This document shows positions 54,801 through 64,000 of a DNA stretch of 64,000 bases, in pieces. The notes under the pieces were generated by a model. That model was not told the origin of the DNA and ran no database searches. It saw nothing but the letters and a program-made list of their open reading frames with translations. This DNA comes from Chamaecrista fasciculata (taxonomy: Eukaryota > Streptophyta > Magnoliopsida > Fabales > Fabaceae), in NCBI GenBank assembly GCA_003254925.1, contig QANZ01037276.1, positions 66,536 to 130,535 of the forward strand. Reading direction: 5' to 3'. The position numbers were made by a program, and so were the translations under genes. How positions within the stretch are numbered: position 1 is the first letter of the stretch; each line of letters begins with the position of its first letter.

Positions 54801-57800
54801 TTATGAGGGAAAATTTTGTACGACCCTGTGATAGACTGAGGAGGAGGAGGAGGAGGAGGAGGAGGAAGAAGAAGAAGTTGCATGGTCAAGAATGTCATAC
54901 ATGATATTGTCCTTGTGCTCCTGTTTAGGCCTGAGGAAAGCTGTATCAACCTCTTTCAGCAGCTGCTGGTGCCTGGGAAGAAAAGACTGGATAGGAGGCA
55001 TGGGCTTTACATAGTTAAAATTAAGTCCAGCCATAGCAAAATTTCCAGATGACGGAAGATTCAGAGGTAGTGACATTGGGAAGTCAGGGAAGTCTGAGGA
55101 AATAGAACCATCCTGGGGTGTAGCACGAGGGTCAGGAGTCAGTTGTTCGTAGGGGCCATAAGGCATAGCACTACTCAAGGAAAAATACTTCATTGGGCAT
55201 ACAGAAGAAGATCCAAATTTTATATCATCACTAAAGTTTGCAACAAAACTGGGCCTTAGAAACTCTGGTTTTTTATCAAAAATAGGTGCAAGGTGTTGAA
55301 CTCGAGTATCTGGCTTAGGAGTACTAATATTCCCAGGTAATCCATTAGCACTACTTGAGTTAGTCTGGTTGTTACTTCTTGCGGTGGGCACTTCATGGTT
55401 GTGTTTTCCCTCATAAGTAGTAATTACATATTTTAGATCATGAGAAGCCCTTTCAACATGTTTCCTTACTGGACATCCAGCACTTGTGCATTTGTAGTAG
55501 CTCCTGGAAGAGAACAAGAATAATATATATAAGCATACATTGATATATGCAACCCATGTCATGTCCCAAGTCTGAAACTCAATAAACTATTTAGAGCGTG
55601 GATGGATATATGCAACCCATAGATCGATCGAATACACCACTGATCACTTAGAAGAACAACTACGGAACACAAATATATGAAGACAGAATTAAAACAGATG
55701 CAAACATATGAATATCACAACTCTCAGTATTGTCTACATTACAAAAGTAGAAAAACGCATCACAGGTGCAAATCATCCATGTTATTGCAGACTTACAAGT
55801 GCACAAATTAAAGAAAGGAGAGATCATTACCTAGGGTTTGGATTTCCTTTGACAACTTTTTGTCCATACTTACGCCAACGATAACCATCATCAAGTATGT
55901 CCACTTCAGTCTCAATTTGGATTACAACCCTTGGTTCACGGACAGCCCTAGAAGCAAAATTTGATTCGATCACGCAGCTCTCTTTCTTCCTATAAAATAA
56001 CAAATGCAGACACGTGATTATTATGTATTGTTTTTATCAGACACTAGACACTAGTCACTAGTAGACAGTATCAAATAGAAAATGAAATTAACCTTCTTTT
56101 TGACTCAGATTCCTCATCATCTCCATCCTCTTCAAGTGATATGCTTCCTTGAGTTGCTCCATCTTCGTCATCATCTTGACAAGCAAGTGTAGAAGAAAGC
56201 TCCGGAATGTCCTCTGACTCAAACATAGAGGTAGGTTTGCCTTTGTTTGTTGACATAGGATCTGAGAGTTGTGTTACAACAGAGGTCGGGGACGTCCTTT
56301 CATGATTATCAGCCTTCCAATCCAAATTGTGTTTTATATCCTTCAGCCCCGATTGAATATTTCTCCAAATGGGACCACCCTCAACTTTAACACTGCTTCC
56401 ACCAATGTTTGAGTTTGACATCTCATCAGTAGAAAGTGTTGATCTGCGATTAGGATGAGGTTTTCCATGATTATGACCACCCTTGTAGATAATTTCGGTT
56501 ATTTGGCCATCCAGGGATCGTTCCACTTTTTTCTTGACCTGACAGTTAGGATGAGTGCATTTATAGTAGCTTCTAGGATATTCACTACCTTTTACTTGCT
56601 TCTGTCCATATTTTCTCCAGTTGTATCCATCCTCTGATGTTCTTACCACTCCCATTGAATGGGGTGTCTCTCTGTTGTCTCCTTCTACAAGATGATGTTG
56701 TCCCATATCCTTGTTAGCTCTTTTAGAAATACTGCTTCCGCCTGCAGCAGCTTCCTCAGAACCACATATTTGCATGATCTCAGCATTGTTAGCATTACAA
56801 ATTACATCATGTATCATTTTCACATCATCATATGAATGGACTTCACTTTTTGTTGCATGTCCTCTTGGAAATTCTGCTGGTATTGCAAAATCTAATGGTG
56901 GTTGAACTGGCACAAGTGTCTGGCAATCTGATATCCCTCCCTTTGCCATGATGGAATCATTCAAAACCTAATCAATTCAAACAAGCCAAAGATTACTTTT
57001 GATTTTTATTAGGTTATTATTATTATTATTAAAATTCTTTGATATATTGAATCGGATCTGCGGAATATAGAGCTTATAGGCAGAGTCAATGAAGAGAAAT
57101 CATGGAGATACTTGAATGGGCATTTGTTTTGAATTAATAGACAAACTTGTGGATCACTAGAAGAATTGAACTTTGAATGGAATGAATGGAGTTATGTCAT
57201 TTGAGGCAGACACCAAGAAATGCATGATTGGGTTGTAGCTACGAAGTGAGGTCAGTTATGGGCACAATGCAAACTGATGTATATATTTTGTTTAATTCAT
57301 CGGTAGTATTATAATCATAAAAATAAAACCCTTAAAAAGCCCAAATTGCAGGTCTCCTCCATGTTAAACTGAAAGTGCAATTTAAGTGTGGTTGTTGGGA
57401 GACAAAAATTGCATAATGATGATGTTAAGTTAAGCGCATATATAATAGAATAGAAGAGTGAGTATATATAATACCAGATGATGGGAAGCAGAGGAGAGAG
57501 GAGTGGAATTGAAAGAAGAAGCAGCATGAGGTTCAAGCAGGAAGGTTCCAGTGGTGGGAGATGGCAATGCCTATATATGAAGATTAATGAGGAATAAATA
57601 TAATGGAATAGAAGAAGGAATTGAAGAAAGATAGTGAATGAGTTGTTACCTGAGAATTAGGAAGCATAATGGGAGAGTCAAGCAAAGCGGTGGGGCTGAT
57701 ACCGTCGGGTATAGTGAGACACGCTCCATCTGACCTCAATCCCCTTCTCTCTGCGATGCTTCGTTTACAACACGACATTAGGATTTCATCATCATCATCA

Positions 57801-57826
57801 TCATCACAACTCTTCTTGTCTCCCAT
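54801..57826 (-). CDS. Group I WRKY transcription factor (two WRKY domains)
   Basis: Five exons join in phase to 669 aa: 57826-57650, 57570-57475, 56967-56093, 55989-55831 and 55503-54801. The N-terminal WRKYGQK is at 208-214 with finger C-X4-C-X22-HNH ([11 protein letters not shown]). The C-terminal WRKYGQK is at 421-427 with C-X4-C-X23-HNH ([11 protein letters not shown]). Last intron splits the conserved Arg codon after NPNP, the R-type position of group I. The N-terminus has the SP cluster [20 protein letters not shown] and LPSPTTGTF, a probable MAPK target region. KRRKKES before the second domain is a likely nuclear signal. It should bind W-boxes (TTGACC/T). The C-terminus has a run of 13 Ser coded by a TCC/TCT repeat (about 54839-54880). 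The ATG at 57824-57826 ([14 protein letters not shown]) was chosen. Confidence 0.95.
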
Positions 57827-59314
57827 CACTCTCAGTGCTAAGGTAGCTAGAGTTAGTTACTACTTAATTAGTTACTATTAGTATAAGCCAATTCAGGCAC
57901 TCTCATTCTCACTCGATCACAAATACCACGCTCTTTCTATTCTTCTATAGCTAATTAAGCTTCCTAACTAACAATACAATACCAATCGCCAATTGCAGTT
58001 TCAGCTCCAAACCAGTAATGGAGCTGAAACCATTGGACCTGAGTATTTCAGACTCGTGCCTTAGTTTTTTAACACAAAAACACCCTCTCACACTTACCTC
58101 TTTAACTTCCTCTAACTAGGAACCAAATCACATACAATTATTAACCTTTATTAGCACTAACTCCAACGCTTTTAGAGACCCATCGGGACACTTACATTCT
58201 TTTTCTTTCCCTTTTATTTCCTAATTATGAGATTTTGCCTTTTTTTTTCCTCCACCTCTAAACAGTGCCGCATTTATCTCTCTACGTGTCAGCCTTTCTT
58301 TAATTATCGAACCACCATAATTCCTTTTTATTCTATAAATAGATAAATAGATTACTATTTAACAAATCATAGAGATTCGTAAATTACACAATATTGTTGG
58401 AGAGTTTTTACAAAATTCCTATTTCTTAGAAAAATGAAAAATAGATTATAGAGGGGAAGATAAGAGTGCATCCCCATCTGCGAAAAATCTTGAGGTTAGA
58501 TTGGCATGGAACCACAGGAGACACTTAAAGGACGCGTGGGAATTTTTGAGGTAGTTAGGCTAAAATGAACTCCGGAAGAAATGACATGTAAAAAATTCCT
58601 ACCCACATGTCAGATCTTACCTTAAAACAGGACTTCAGTTTTTAAGGAATTTCGTTGCACAAATCAAATCTATTAGCAGTAGAATTCGGATCTTAATTTT
58701 TAGATCTCAACTGATTTGATACTCTCACTTTTCTAGTTTAAGTCCATTTTCTATTTTTATTGCAGCTTGCAAGCAATTTATAGCTGGCTAAATATCAGAC
58801 AATGAAAATAATACAATAAAAAAGAAAGAAAAATAGGGAAAACAGGTCTCTAGAAGTGGTAATTAATAAACTATCTTACCACTTCTTTGTAAAAAAAAAA
58901 AAACAAAATAAACTATAAAAAAAGATTTGGGACACGGATGTATTGTGTTGCTCAATGGCAATACTCATTACCAATAAGCTTGGGAGGGGAGACTCGAGAG
59001 TCCAAGATCATTGATGCCTCTTCACCTTTTCATTCATAGTCCTTGTCATCAACTAATGAAATAAATAATTTAAAAAGAATGATAAGCGCAACAATTACAA
59101 TTTTAGAATATAACTGAGTTGTGTTGTTTTGTTGAATAGCCAATGGTAGTTAGTTTAGTAATAGTAACACTGAACAGTAAATTCACAGCCCCCAAAACAA
59201 AACACTAATATTTAAAATGAAATTGCTGTTAATTCTAGAAAGCATGATGAGGGTTGACAAAGTAGAGAAGCAAACCAAATTATACATAATCCAAAGCATT
59301 ATAGATATATAGAT
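57827..59314. other. WRKY promoter region and spacer to the seipin 3' end
   Basis: No exon recognised. The part next to 57826 should hold the 5' UTR and promoter of the WRKY gene, and the part next to 59314 the 3' UTR of the seipin gene. AT-rich with A and T runs only. Confidence 0.5.
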
Positions 59315-60557
59315 TCAATGTAAGCAGACGGATTCAGAATCAGCCGCATCAGTGTGATCTTCAAGGACGGTGGTGGTGACATGATCATCTTGTGTAGTGA
59401 CGCTAATGCCGGAAGCCGAGGAGCCCATGGCTTCTGAAGCATCAAGTATGGCTTTCCTCTTGCTTCTGGTTCGTCGCCAGTTTGTCAACAAGGACTCTGA
59501 AACGGATGAAAGCTCCTCAGTTTTATGATCACCTTCCATCATAATTTGTGATGCTTCTAATTTCCTGGTGGTGAGTTGTGTAGCCTTGAAATAGTAGAGA
59601 AAGAGGAGAGGTCTCCAGCAACAAACGAGAATCATAAGCAGCACAAGGTAGATATACAAGGGGACCCACACATAAAATGTCCACTTCCAAGTGTGAAGCA
59701 GTTGTTTGGGCCAAGAAGGTAGATGCGAGTGGATGACGATTTCAGCTTCGTATATCTGTGGGAGTGATGAAGTTCCTACTCTTGGGCTCAAAGAAACCCT
59801 GATTGCTCTGCTTCTGCTTCTTGGGTTGCTGCTTTCCTTGTGCTTGGCCATTTCTACTACACTTATCTTCTGGGTTTCATCAGAGATTCCCAACAATAGC
59901 GGCAAGCCCAGAATAAATGTCCGTGCCACTCGAATTGGGAAGCTTCTATACCGCAACATGCACGCCCTGCTACCTTTCGCAATCACATTTCCCTTTTCTG
60001 ATACCACTTCCGCGCTCAACTGCATTATACTCATTCTTAGTTGTTACCACGGCCGAATCTTAATTTAATTTATTAAAAGACATACATGGTACCTGAAAGA
60101 CGCCGATCTCTCTATTGAAATGAGACTCGGGCATGAGGAGGTTTAAGGAAATGTGAAATGTGTGGCCAACTGGAACTTGATTGCTGCCAATGTCATCAAA
60201 GGAAAAGACAGCGGAAGGGTGAGCATGAGTGTAGTCGAAATGCAACTTTTCCCTAAGGAAGACAGGTTCCTCCACCCACAAACGAACCAAACCAACACCC
60301 ACAACAACAGCCAGCATCAGAACCAAAAGCAGAACCATGCAAACATAAGCAACACTCAGGAAGCCAAGTCCCAGCCTCTTAAGCAAGAGACTTGTGATGT
60401 TGGAGTTGGAGTTTGCTGTTTCAACACTAGTCGAGCGGAACAGGGAAAACACAGAAACCCAGCTACTATAGATCATATCCGCTTGGAGGGATATAAGTTT
60501 TGCCATCCAATCTGATGATTTTGGCAAAAGAGGGTACCGCATTTCGTCTTCCTCCAT
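59315..60557 (-). CDS. Seipin (ER lipid-droplet biogenesis protein)
   Basis: Two exons join in phase: 60557-60093 and 60019-59315, giving 389 aa. It starts MEEDEMRYPLLPKSSDWMAK, close in style to plant SEIPIN1. Membrane segments: LGFLSVAYVCMVLLLVLMLA (about residues 75-105) and VWVPLYIYLVLLMILVCCW (about 270-295). Between them is the luminal beta-sandwich domain with EPVFLREKLHFDYT, VPVGHTFHISLNLLMPES, IGVFQLSAEVVS and YEAEIVIHSHLP. Seipin oligomers sit at ER-lipid droplet contacts and set droplet size and number, mainly in seeds and pollen in plants. The C-terminal tail is cytosolic and Ser/Thr-rich. A longer upstream frame (MCCGSIQHL...) is probably leader. Length near 370-390 aa supports the chosen start. 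Confidence 0.94.
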
Positions 60558-61682
60558 CGGATCGGAGTAGGTAGACTGAGCCTCACACTGCTTGCATACA
60601 TATGATATAGATGAGACGCAAATTAACAAGAGAATCTTCAACAAATTGGTCAAGTGTTGAATGGAACCGCAGCACACGTGTCATGTGCATGAGCAGGATA
60701 CGATGTCGTGGCAATATTGCATCAACTGCTAGCACTGACGGTCCTTTAAGATAGACACGACAACTCTTATCCTTCAACACTTTTCAATTCTCATTCAACC
60801 CAAAAAAACAAATCCTCTTAATTATATCTGTGGTGGGACCCAGAAAATTGACCTTTTCCTGCGGCCGGGATTAACAGGAGGGACATCCTTATTAAATTTC
60901 TCATCTCTTCTTCTCGATGGACCTCATCGATCCAACAACTCAAAATGACGTTGGAGATACATAGAATATAGATGCATCAATAATATTGCAACATTTTCTT
61001 TAAAATAATACCACCAAGATCCAAGAAATTTCGAAATATATATGTTTCACCTCCAAATTGGCGTTCCTTGTTAAACTGGACATAAATCTCAGTAGCTTTT
61101 GGATCAGACGTTTCATTTCATAATAGAAACCTATGCATGCATGCTGTACATTTTTATACCTTCGCTTACTCAGTTTTTTCTTGAATAGATGGCAAAACTG
61201 CAGCGAAACATAAATTGCGATCTAGCTAGAAACTCCAAATGCAGACTACAAAGGCAAGCTGCAGGGTCGCAGTTTCTACAAAGTTTTTCAATCTTGAACA
61301 AATTAAAGAGTATGGCTTCACGTAAGCTATTGCCCTGAGACATCCCAATTTTACAAACTGACGCATCAGAATTCAGAACTAATTTCTATGTTTGGTCTTT
61401 CTCACATAGCATCTTACAGCACCAAAGGGATGCTGATAAAATAGAGGTTCAGTTGTTAGTTATAGAGTTTGTTGGTATTTTTCTGTTAGTATTACACAGT
61501 CGTTAGCCTCAGTTCTCTGTGTATAAATATCATCATCATGTACTCCAAGCTAATACAATTGAATTCATTTAAATTACAAAATTTCATTTCATTGCATTTC
61601 TCTTTCAGATGCAGATCTCCGTACTTTCACCGGATATTGTTTCTTTTGGAAACCGTCTATCAATAATCAAATGAAGAAACAT
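60558..61682. other. Spacer between seipin and PPR genes, with a possible solo-LTR fragment
   Basis: No exon. At about 61440-61615 the sequence GTTAGTTATAGAGTTTGTTGG, CTGTGTATAAATATCATC and AATACAATTGAATTC has the look of a Copia-type LTR (promoter plus transcript start), but no second copy or primer site is visible, so this stays tentative. Confidence 0.35.
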
Positions 61683-63716
61683 TCACCAATAGTCGCCACA
61701 AGAGCAGATACCATCCTTAAAATGATGGAATCTATGAGCATCCCTCACAATGATTTCCCTTCCTGTAACCTTGGTAATATACTTGGTAGCCACATGACAA
61801 TCCCCACAAACTCTAAGATTCTTCTTGATTCTGATGATGCTCTCTGGTCTTGTATTCAAGAGCCCAAAAGCTATTGCCAATTTCTCACTGTGCGCATATA
61901 ACATGCTCTCTTTCGTCTCTTCGTCCACATCATGTAATACAAGGTTCAAATCTGGTGTATACCCTTCTTGACGAATTCTACCTATTATTTTTTTCAATTC
62001 TGCATAAATTAAATCAGCCATTGGATGTGACCTATCCCCAGCAACGAATGTATGTACCTTGTTCTTAACCTCTATAACCGTGTGGCCGGCAATTTTCCTC
62101 ACCCTTCTCTGTTTCATTTGAGTTCTAAGCTTATGGGCTTCTATTCCTTTACCACGAGAAGCGTAAATGTTGGCCAAGAGAACGTAACGACCAGCATTAT
62201 CGGGGTCTAACTCAAAAAGATATCTTGCTGCAAGTTCGGCCATTTCTACATTTGAGTGAATTCTACATGCGCCGAGCAGTGCTCCCCAGACACCTGCACT
62301 TGGCTTTATTGGCATCTTCTGAATAAACTCAAGGGCTTCAGATAATCGCCCAGCACGGCCTAAGAGATCGACCATGCATGCATAATGCTCAGAACCTGGT
62401 GTGATCTCAAAGTCTCTACTCATGGAATGAAAGCACTTCCATCCTTCACGTATTAATCCACCATGACTGCATGCTGACAGAACTGAGACAAACGTTATAT
62501 GATCAGGTTTCAGCACCGCCTTCATCTGATCAAATAAGTTCAGAGCTTCAATAGAATGGCCATGCATCCCATATCCCGAAATCATGGTGCTCCATGAGAT
62601 TACATTTTTCTCCTGCATATGATCGAAAATCCGTCTGGCATACCCCAGACTTCCACATTTCACATAGAGATCCACTATCGAAGTTTCAAGAGATACTTGA
62701 TTTAGGAAGTAGTTCCGAATTACAAAAGCATGAAGAAAACGCGCTTGCTGGAAAGATGCCAAATTTGAACAAGCAGAAACTACGCCCAGAAGGGTCACCA
62801 AATCAGGATGGATTTCTAGTACGATCATCTGTTTGAAGAGCTCCAAGGCCTTCAGCGGCATATCGGCCTGCGCGTAAGATTCAATCATGGATGCCCAAGA
62901 CACCAAATCCTTGTCAACTATCCCATCAAAGAAAGTTCGAGCCACATCCATCCTCCCGCATCTCGCATACATTCTCATTGCAGCATTTTGTACTGATCTA
63001 TCTAAATCAAGTCCATTGTCCGTCACTGACCTACAAACATCAGCAGCCTCATTTTCTGTGCGTACGCATGACATAGCGTTTAAGATAGCAGGTCTGTTTG
63101 GTGTAATCCCAATGGCCAACATCTGCGAGAACAGGAGGAGCCCTTGGTAGTAGCACCCACTTTGGGCGTGGGCACCAATCATTGAGCTCCAAGAAACAAC
63201 ATTTTTGTCAGGCAAGTTATCAAACACCTGGCGTGCAATGTCAAGGCGCCCACACTTAGCATACATATTCAACAGGGAGTTAGCCACAGTGAGGTCGGAA
63301 TCATAGCTAAGATGCAGGGCAATGGCATGAACTTGAATACCGAACCGATAATCTCGTAGACAAGCACAAGCCTTGAGAAGGGGTGGGAAGGTGAAATTGT
63401 CGGGTAGGATAGCTAGTCGTCGCATTTGGGTGTAGAGTGCGAGAGAACGGTGATAGAGGGCATTGTGGAGGAAGCCATGGATCATGACATTCCACAAAAA
63501 GACATCGGAGTGAGAATGAGAATGAGAAGCGGCAGAGAATAAGTGCGAAGCGAGGGAGATGGAACCCAGAGAGAGATATTGGGCGATAAGGTTGGTGGAA
63601 AAGAAGAGGTTGAGGTGAAGGTGGGATCTCAGCAAGCAGGCGTGTACACATTTCAGAGATTGGACGCTCTTGCACTCTTTAATCACTGCAATGCAACTCT
63701 CGGGACGCAATCGCAT
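61683..63716 (-). CDS. PLS-class pentatricopeptide repeat protein with E, E+ and DYW domains
   Basis: Intron-less, 677 aa. Repeated P-L-S motifs run from about residue 70 to 475, visible as DVFLWNVMIHGF, NVVSWSSMIGAHAQ, DLVSWASMIESYAQ and NVISWSTMISGYGMHG with NMYAKCG/RMYARCG/DLYVKCG partners. E/E+ domain: GVWGALLGACRIHSNVE to KIAGHTVIEV. DYW domain about 583-677: HSE at 609-611 (zinc His and catalytic Glu), CGDC at 637-640, CSC at 671-673 and the terminal DYW. Such proteins bind organelle RNA one base per repeat and deaminate C to U; the HSE-CxxC centre is complete, so the enzyme should be active. The target base could be predicted from residues 5 and last of each repeat. The first in-frame ATG is used. 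A short N-terminal organelle-targeting region is not obvious. Confidence 0.96.
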   Translation of the reverse strand: MRLRPESCIAVIKECKSVQSLKCVHACLLRSHLHLNLFFSTNLIAQYLSLGSISLASHLFSAASHSHSHSDVFLWNVMIHGFLHNALYHRSLALYTQMRRLAILPDNFTFPPLLKACACLRDYRFGIQVHAIALHLSYDSDLTVANSLLNMYAKCGRLDIARQVFDNLPDKNVVSWSSMIGAHAQSGCYYQGLLLFSQMLAIGITPNRPAILNAMSCVRTENEAADVCRSVTDNGLDLDRSVQNAAMRMYARCGRMDVARTFFDGIVDKDLVSWASMIESYAQADMPLKALELFKQMIVLEIHPDLVTLLGVVSACSNLASFQQARFLHAFVIRNYFLNQVSLETSIVDLYVKCGSLGYARRIFDHMQEKNVISWSTMISGYGMHGHSIEALNLFDQMKAVLKPDHITFVSVLSACSHGGLIREGWKCFHSMSRDFEITPGSEHYACMVDLLGRAGRLSEALEFIQKMPIKPSAGVWGALLGACRIHSNVEMAELAARYLFELDPDNAGRYVLLANIYASRGKGIEAHKLRTQMKQRRVRKIAGHTVIEVKNKVHTFVAGDRSHPMADLIYAELKKIIGRIRQEGYTPDLNLVLHDVDEETKESMLYAHSEKLAIAFGLLNTRPESIIRIKKNLRVCGDCHVATKYITKVTGREIIVRDAHRFHHFKDGICSCGDYW

Positions 63717-64000
63717 ATTAATCTACTTCTCGACGACTTGATTTAATTTATGTCCTTCAATTTCATTTCAGTTCAATTTGTGACGGTGCTAGCGGGAGAC
63801 GCGAGGCATTCTTTTCCAACTTCATTCGGTCTAATATAATAATCCGATTAGTAAATTATTCGATGACTATCTCAATAATTATAGTCTATTTCGTTTCATA
63901 TGGAACAACTCAAGTTCTTGACTATCACTGGTCAATTAGAGAGCCTTAATTCCATCGCATTAGCTATATATCAGGAATTCGGCATACCTCCTCTAGAAGA
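63717..64000. other. 5' flank of the PPR gene
   Basis: Upstream of the PPR start codon. It should contain its short leader and promoter. No other gene is seen up to the window end. Confidence 0.5.

Overview
This window is nuclear DNA from a flowering plant, most likely a eudicot. The evidence is intron-rich genes of plant-only or plant-typical families (PLS-DYW PPR, group I WRKY, FAR1-related, DUF707, PFA-DSP), AT-rich introns and spacers, and many class I and class II transposons. The species cannot be fixed from the sequence alone. Two runs of N (28449-28905 and 50407-50548) and two single Ns (25708 and 49633) show that this is a scaffold.

Layout. 0.35-5.2 kb (-): UCH37-type ubiquitin C-terminal hydrolase. 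5.4-7.0 kb: two palindromic DNA transposons. 8.5-12.05 kb (+): DUF707 membrane protein with 14 exons. 12.4-14.6 kb: two decayed LINE remnants. 15.65-20.8 kb (-): five-finger CCCH zinc-finger protein. 21.9-25.7 kb: a cluster of long-TIR foldback/Mutator-like elements. It includes a very young element (22814-23837) with a perfect 9-bp target duplication that has captured part of an AAA-ATPase gene. 25.7-28.9 kb: repeats, hairpins and a gap. 29.1-33.3 kb (+): GDT1/UPF0016 cation transporter with a TRIM-like insertion in an intron. 35.5-36.6 kb: fragments of an amino-acid-transporter gene and a Raf-like kinase gene side by side. 36.98-42.49 kb (-): an intact, recently inserted chromodomain Ty3/Gypsy retrotransposon. 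42.8-45.4 kb (-): a FAR1-related gene with two disabling lesions. 47.7-49.2 kb (+): atypical dual-specificity phosphatase (PFA-DSP). 50.5-52.2 kb: a gene fragment beside a gap, and a telomere-like tandem repeat field. 52.3-52.6 kb (+): small C2H2 zinc-finger protein. 54.8-57.8 kb (-): group I WRKY factor. 59.3-60.6 kb (-): seipin. 61.7-63.7 kb (-): DYW-type PPR editing factor.

The genes are unrelated housekeeping and regulatory genes and form no pathway or operon. Their roles are deubiquitination, an uncharacterised (possibly Golgi) membrane function, RNA/DNA binding, Golgi cation transport, inositol-pyrophosphate or phosphotyrosine phosphatase activity, transcription, lipid-droplet assembly and organelle RNA editing. 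I joined exons by hand, using reading-phase continuity, splice consensus and family knowledge. For the complete genes (UCH, DUF707, CCCH, GDT1, DSP, WRKY, seipin) every exon length adds up to an in-frame CDS.

The most unusual features are the young gene-capturing MULE with a rearranged AAA-ATPase fragment, the dense cluster of inverted-repeat elements sharing TTTGGTCC-type modules, three GC-AG introns in three different genes, and a Gypsy polyprotein whose C-terminus is encoded by the LTR. I found no CRISPR, operon or defence-island structure, as expected for plant DNA.
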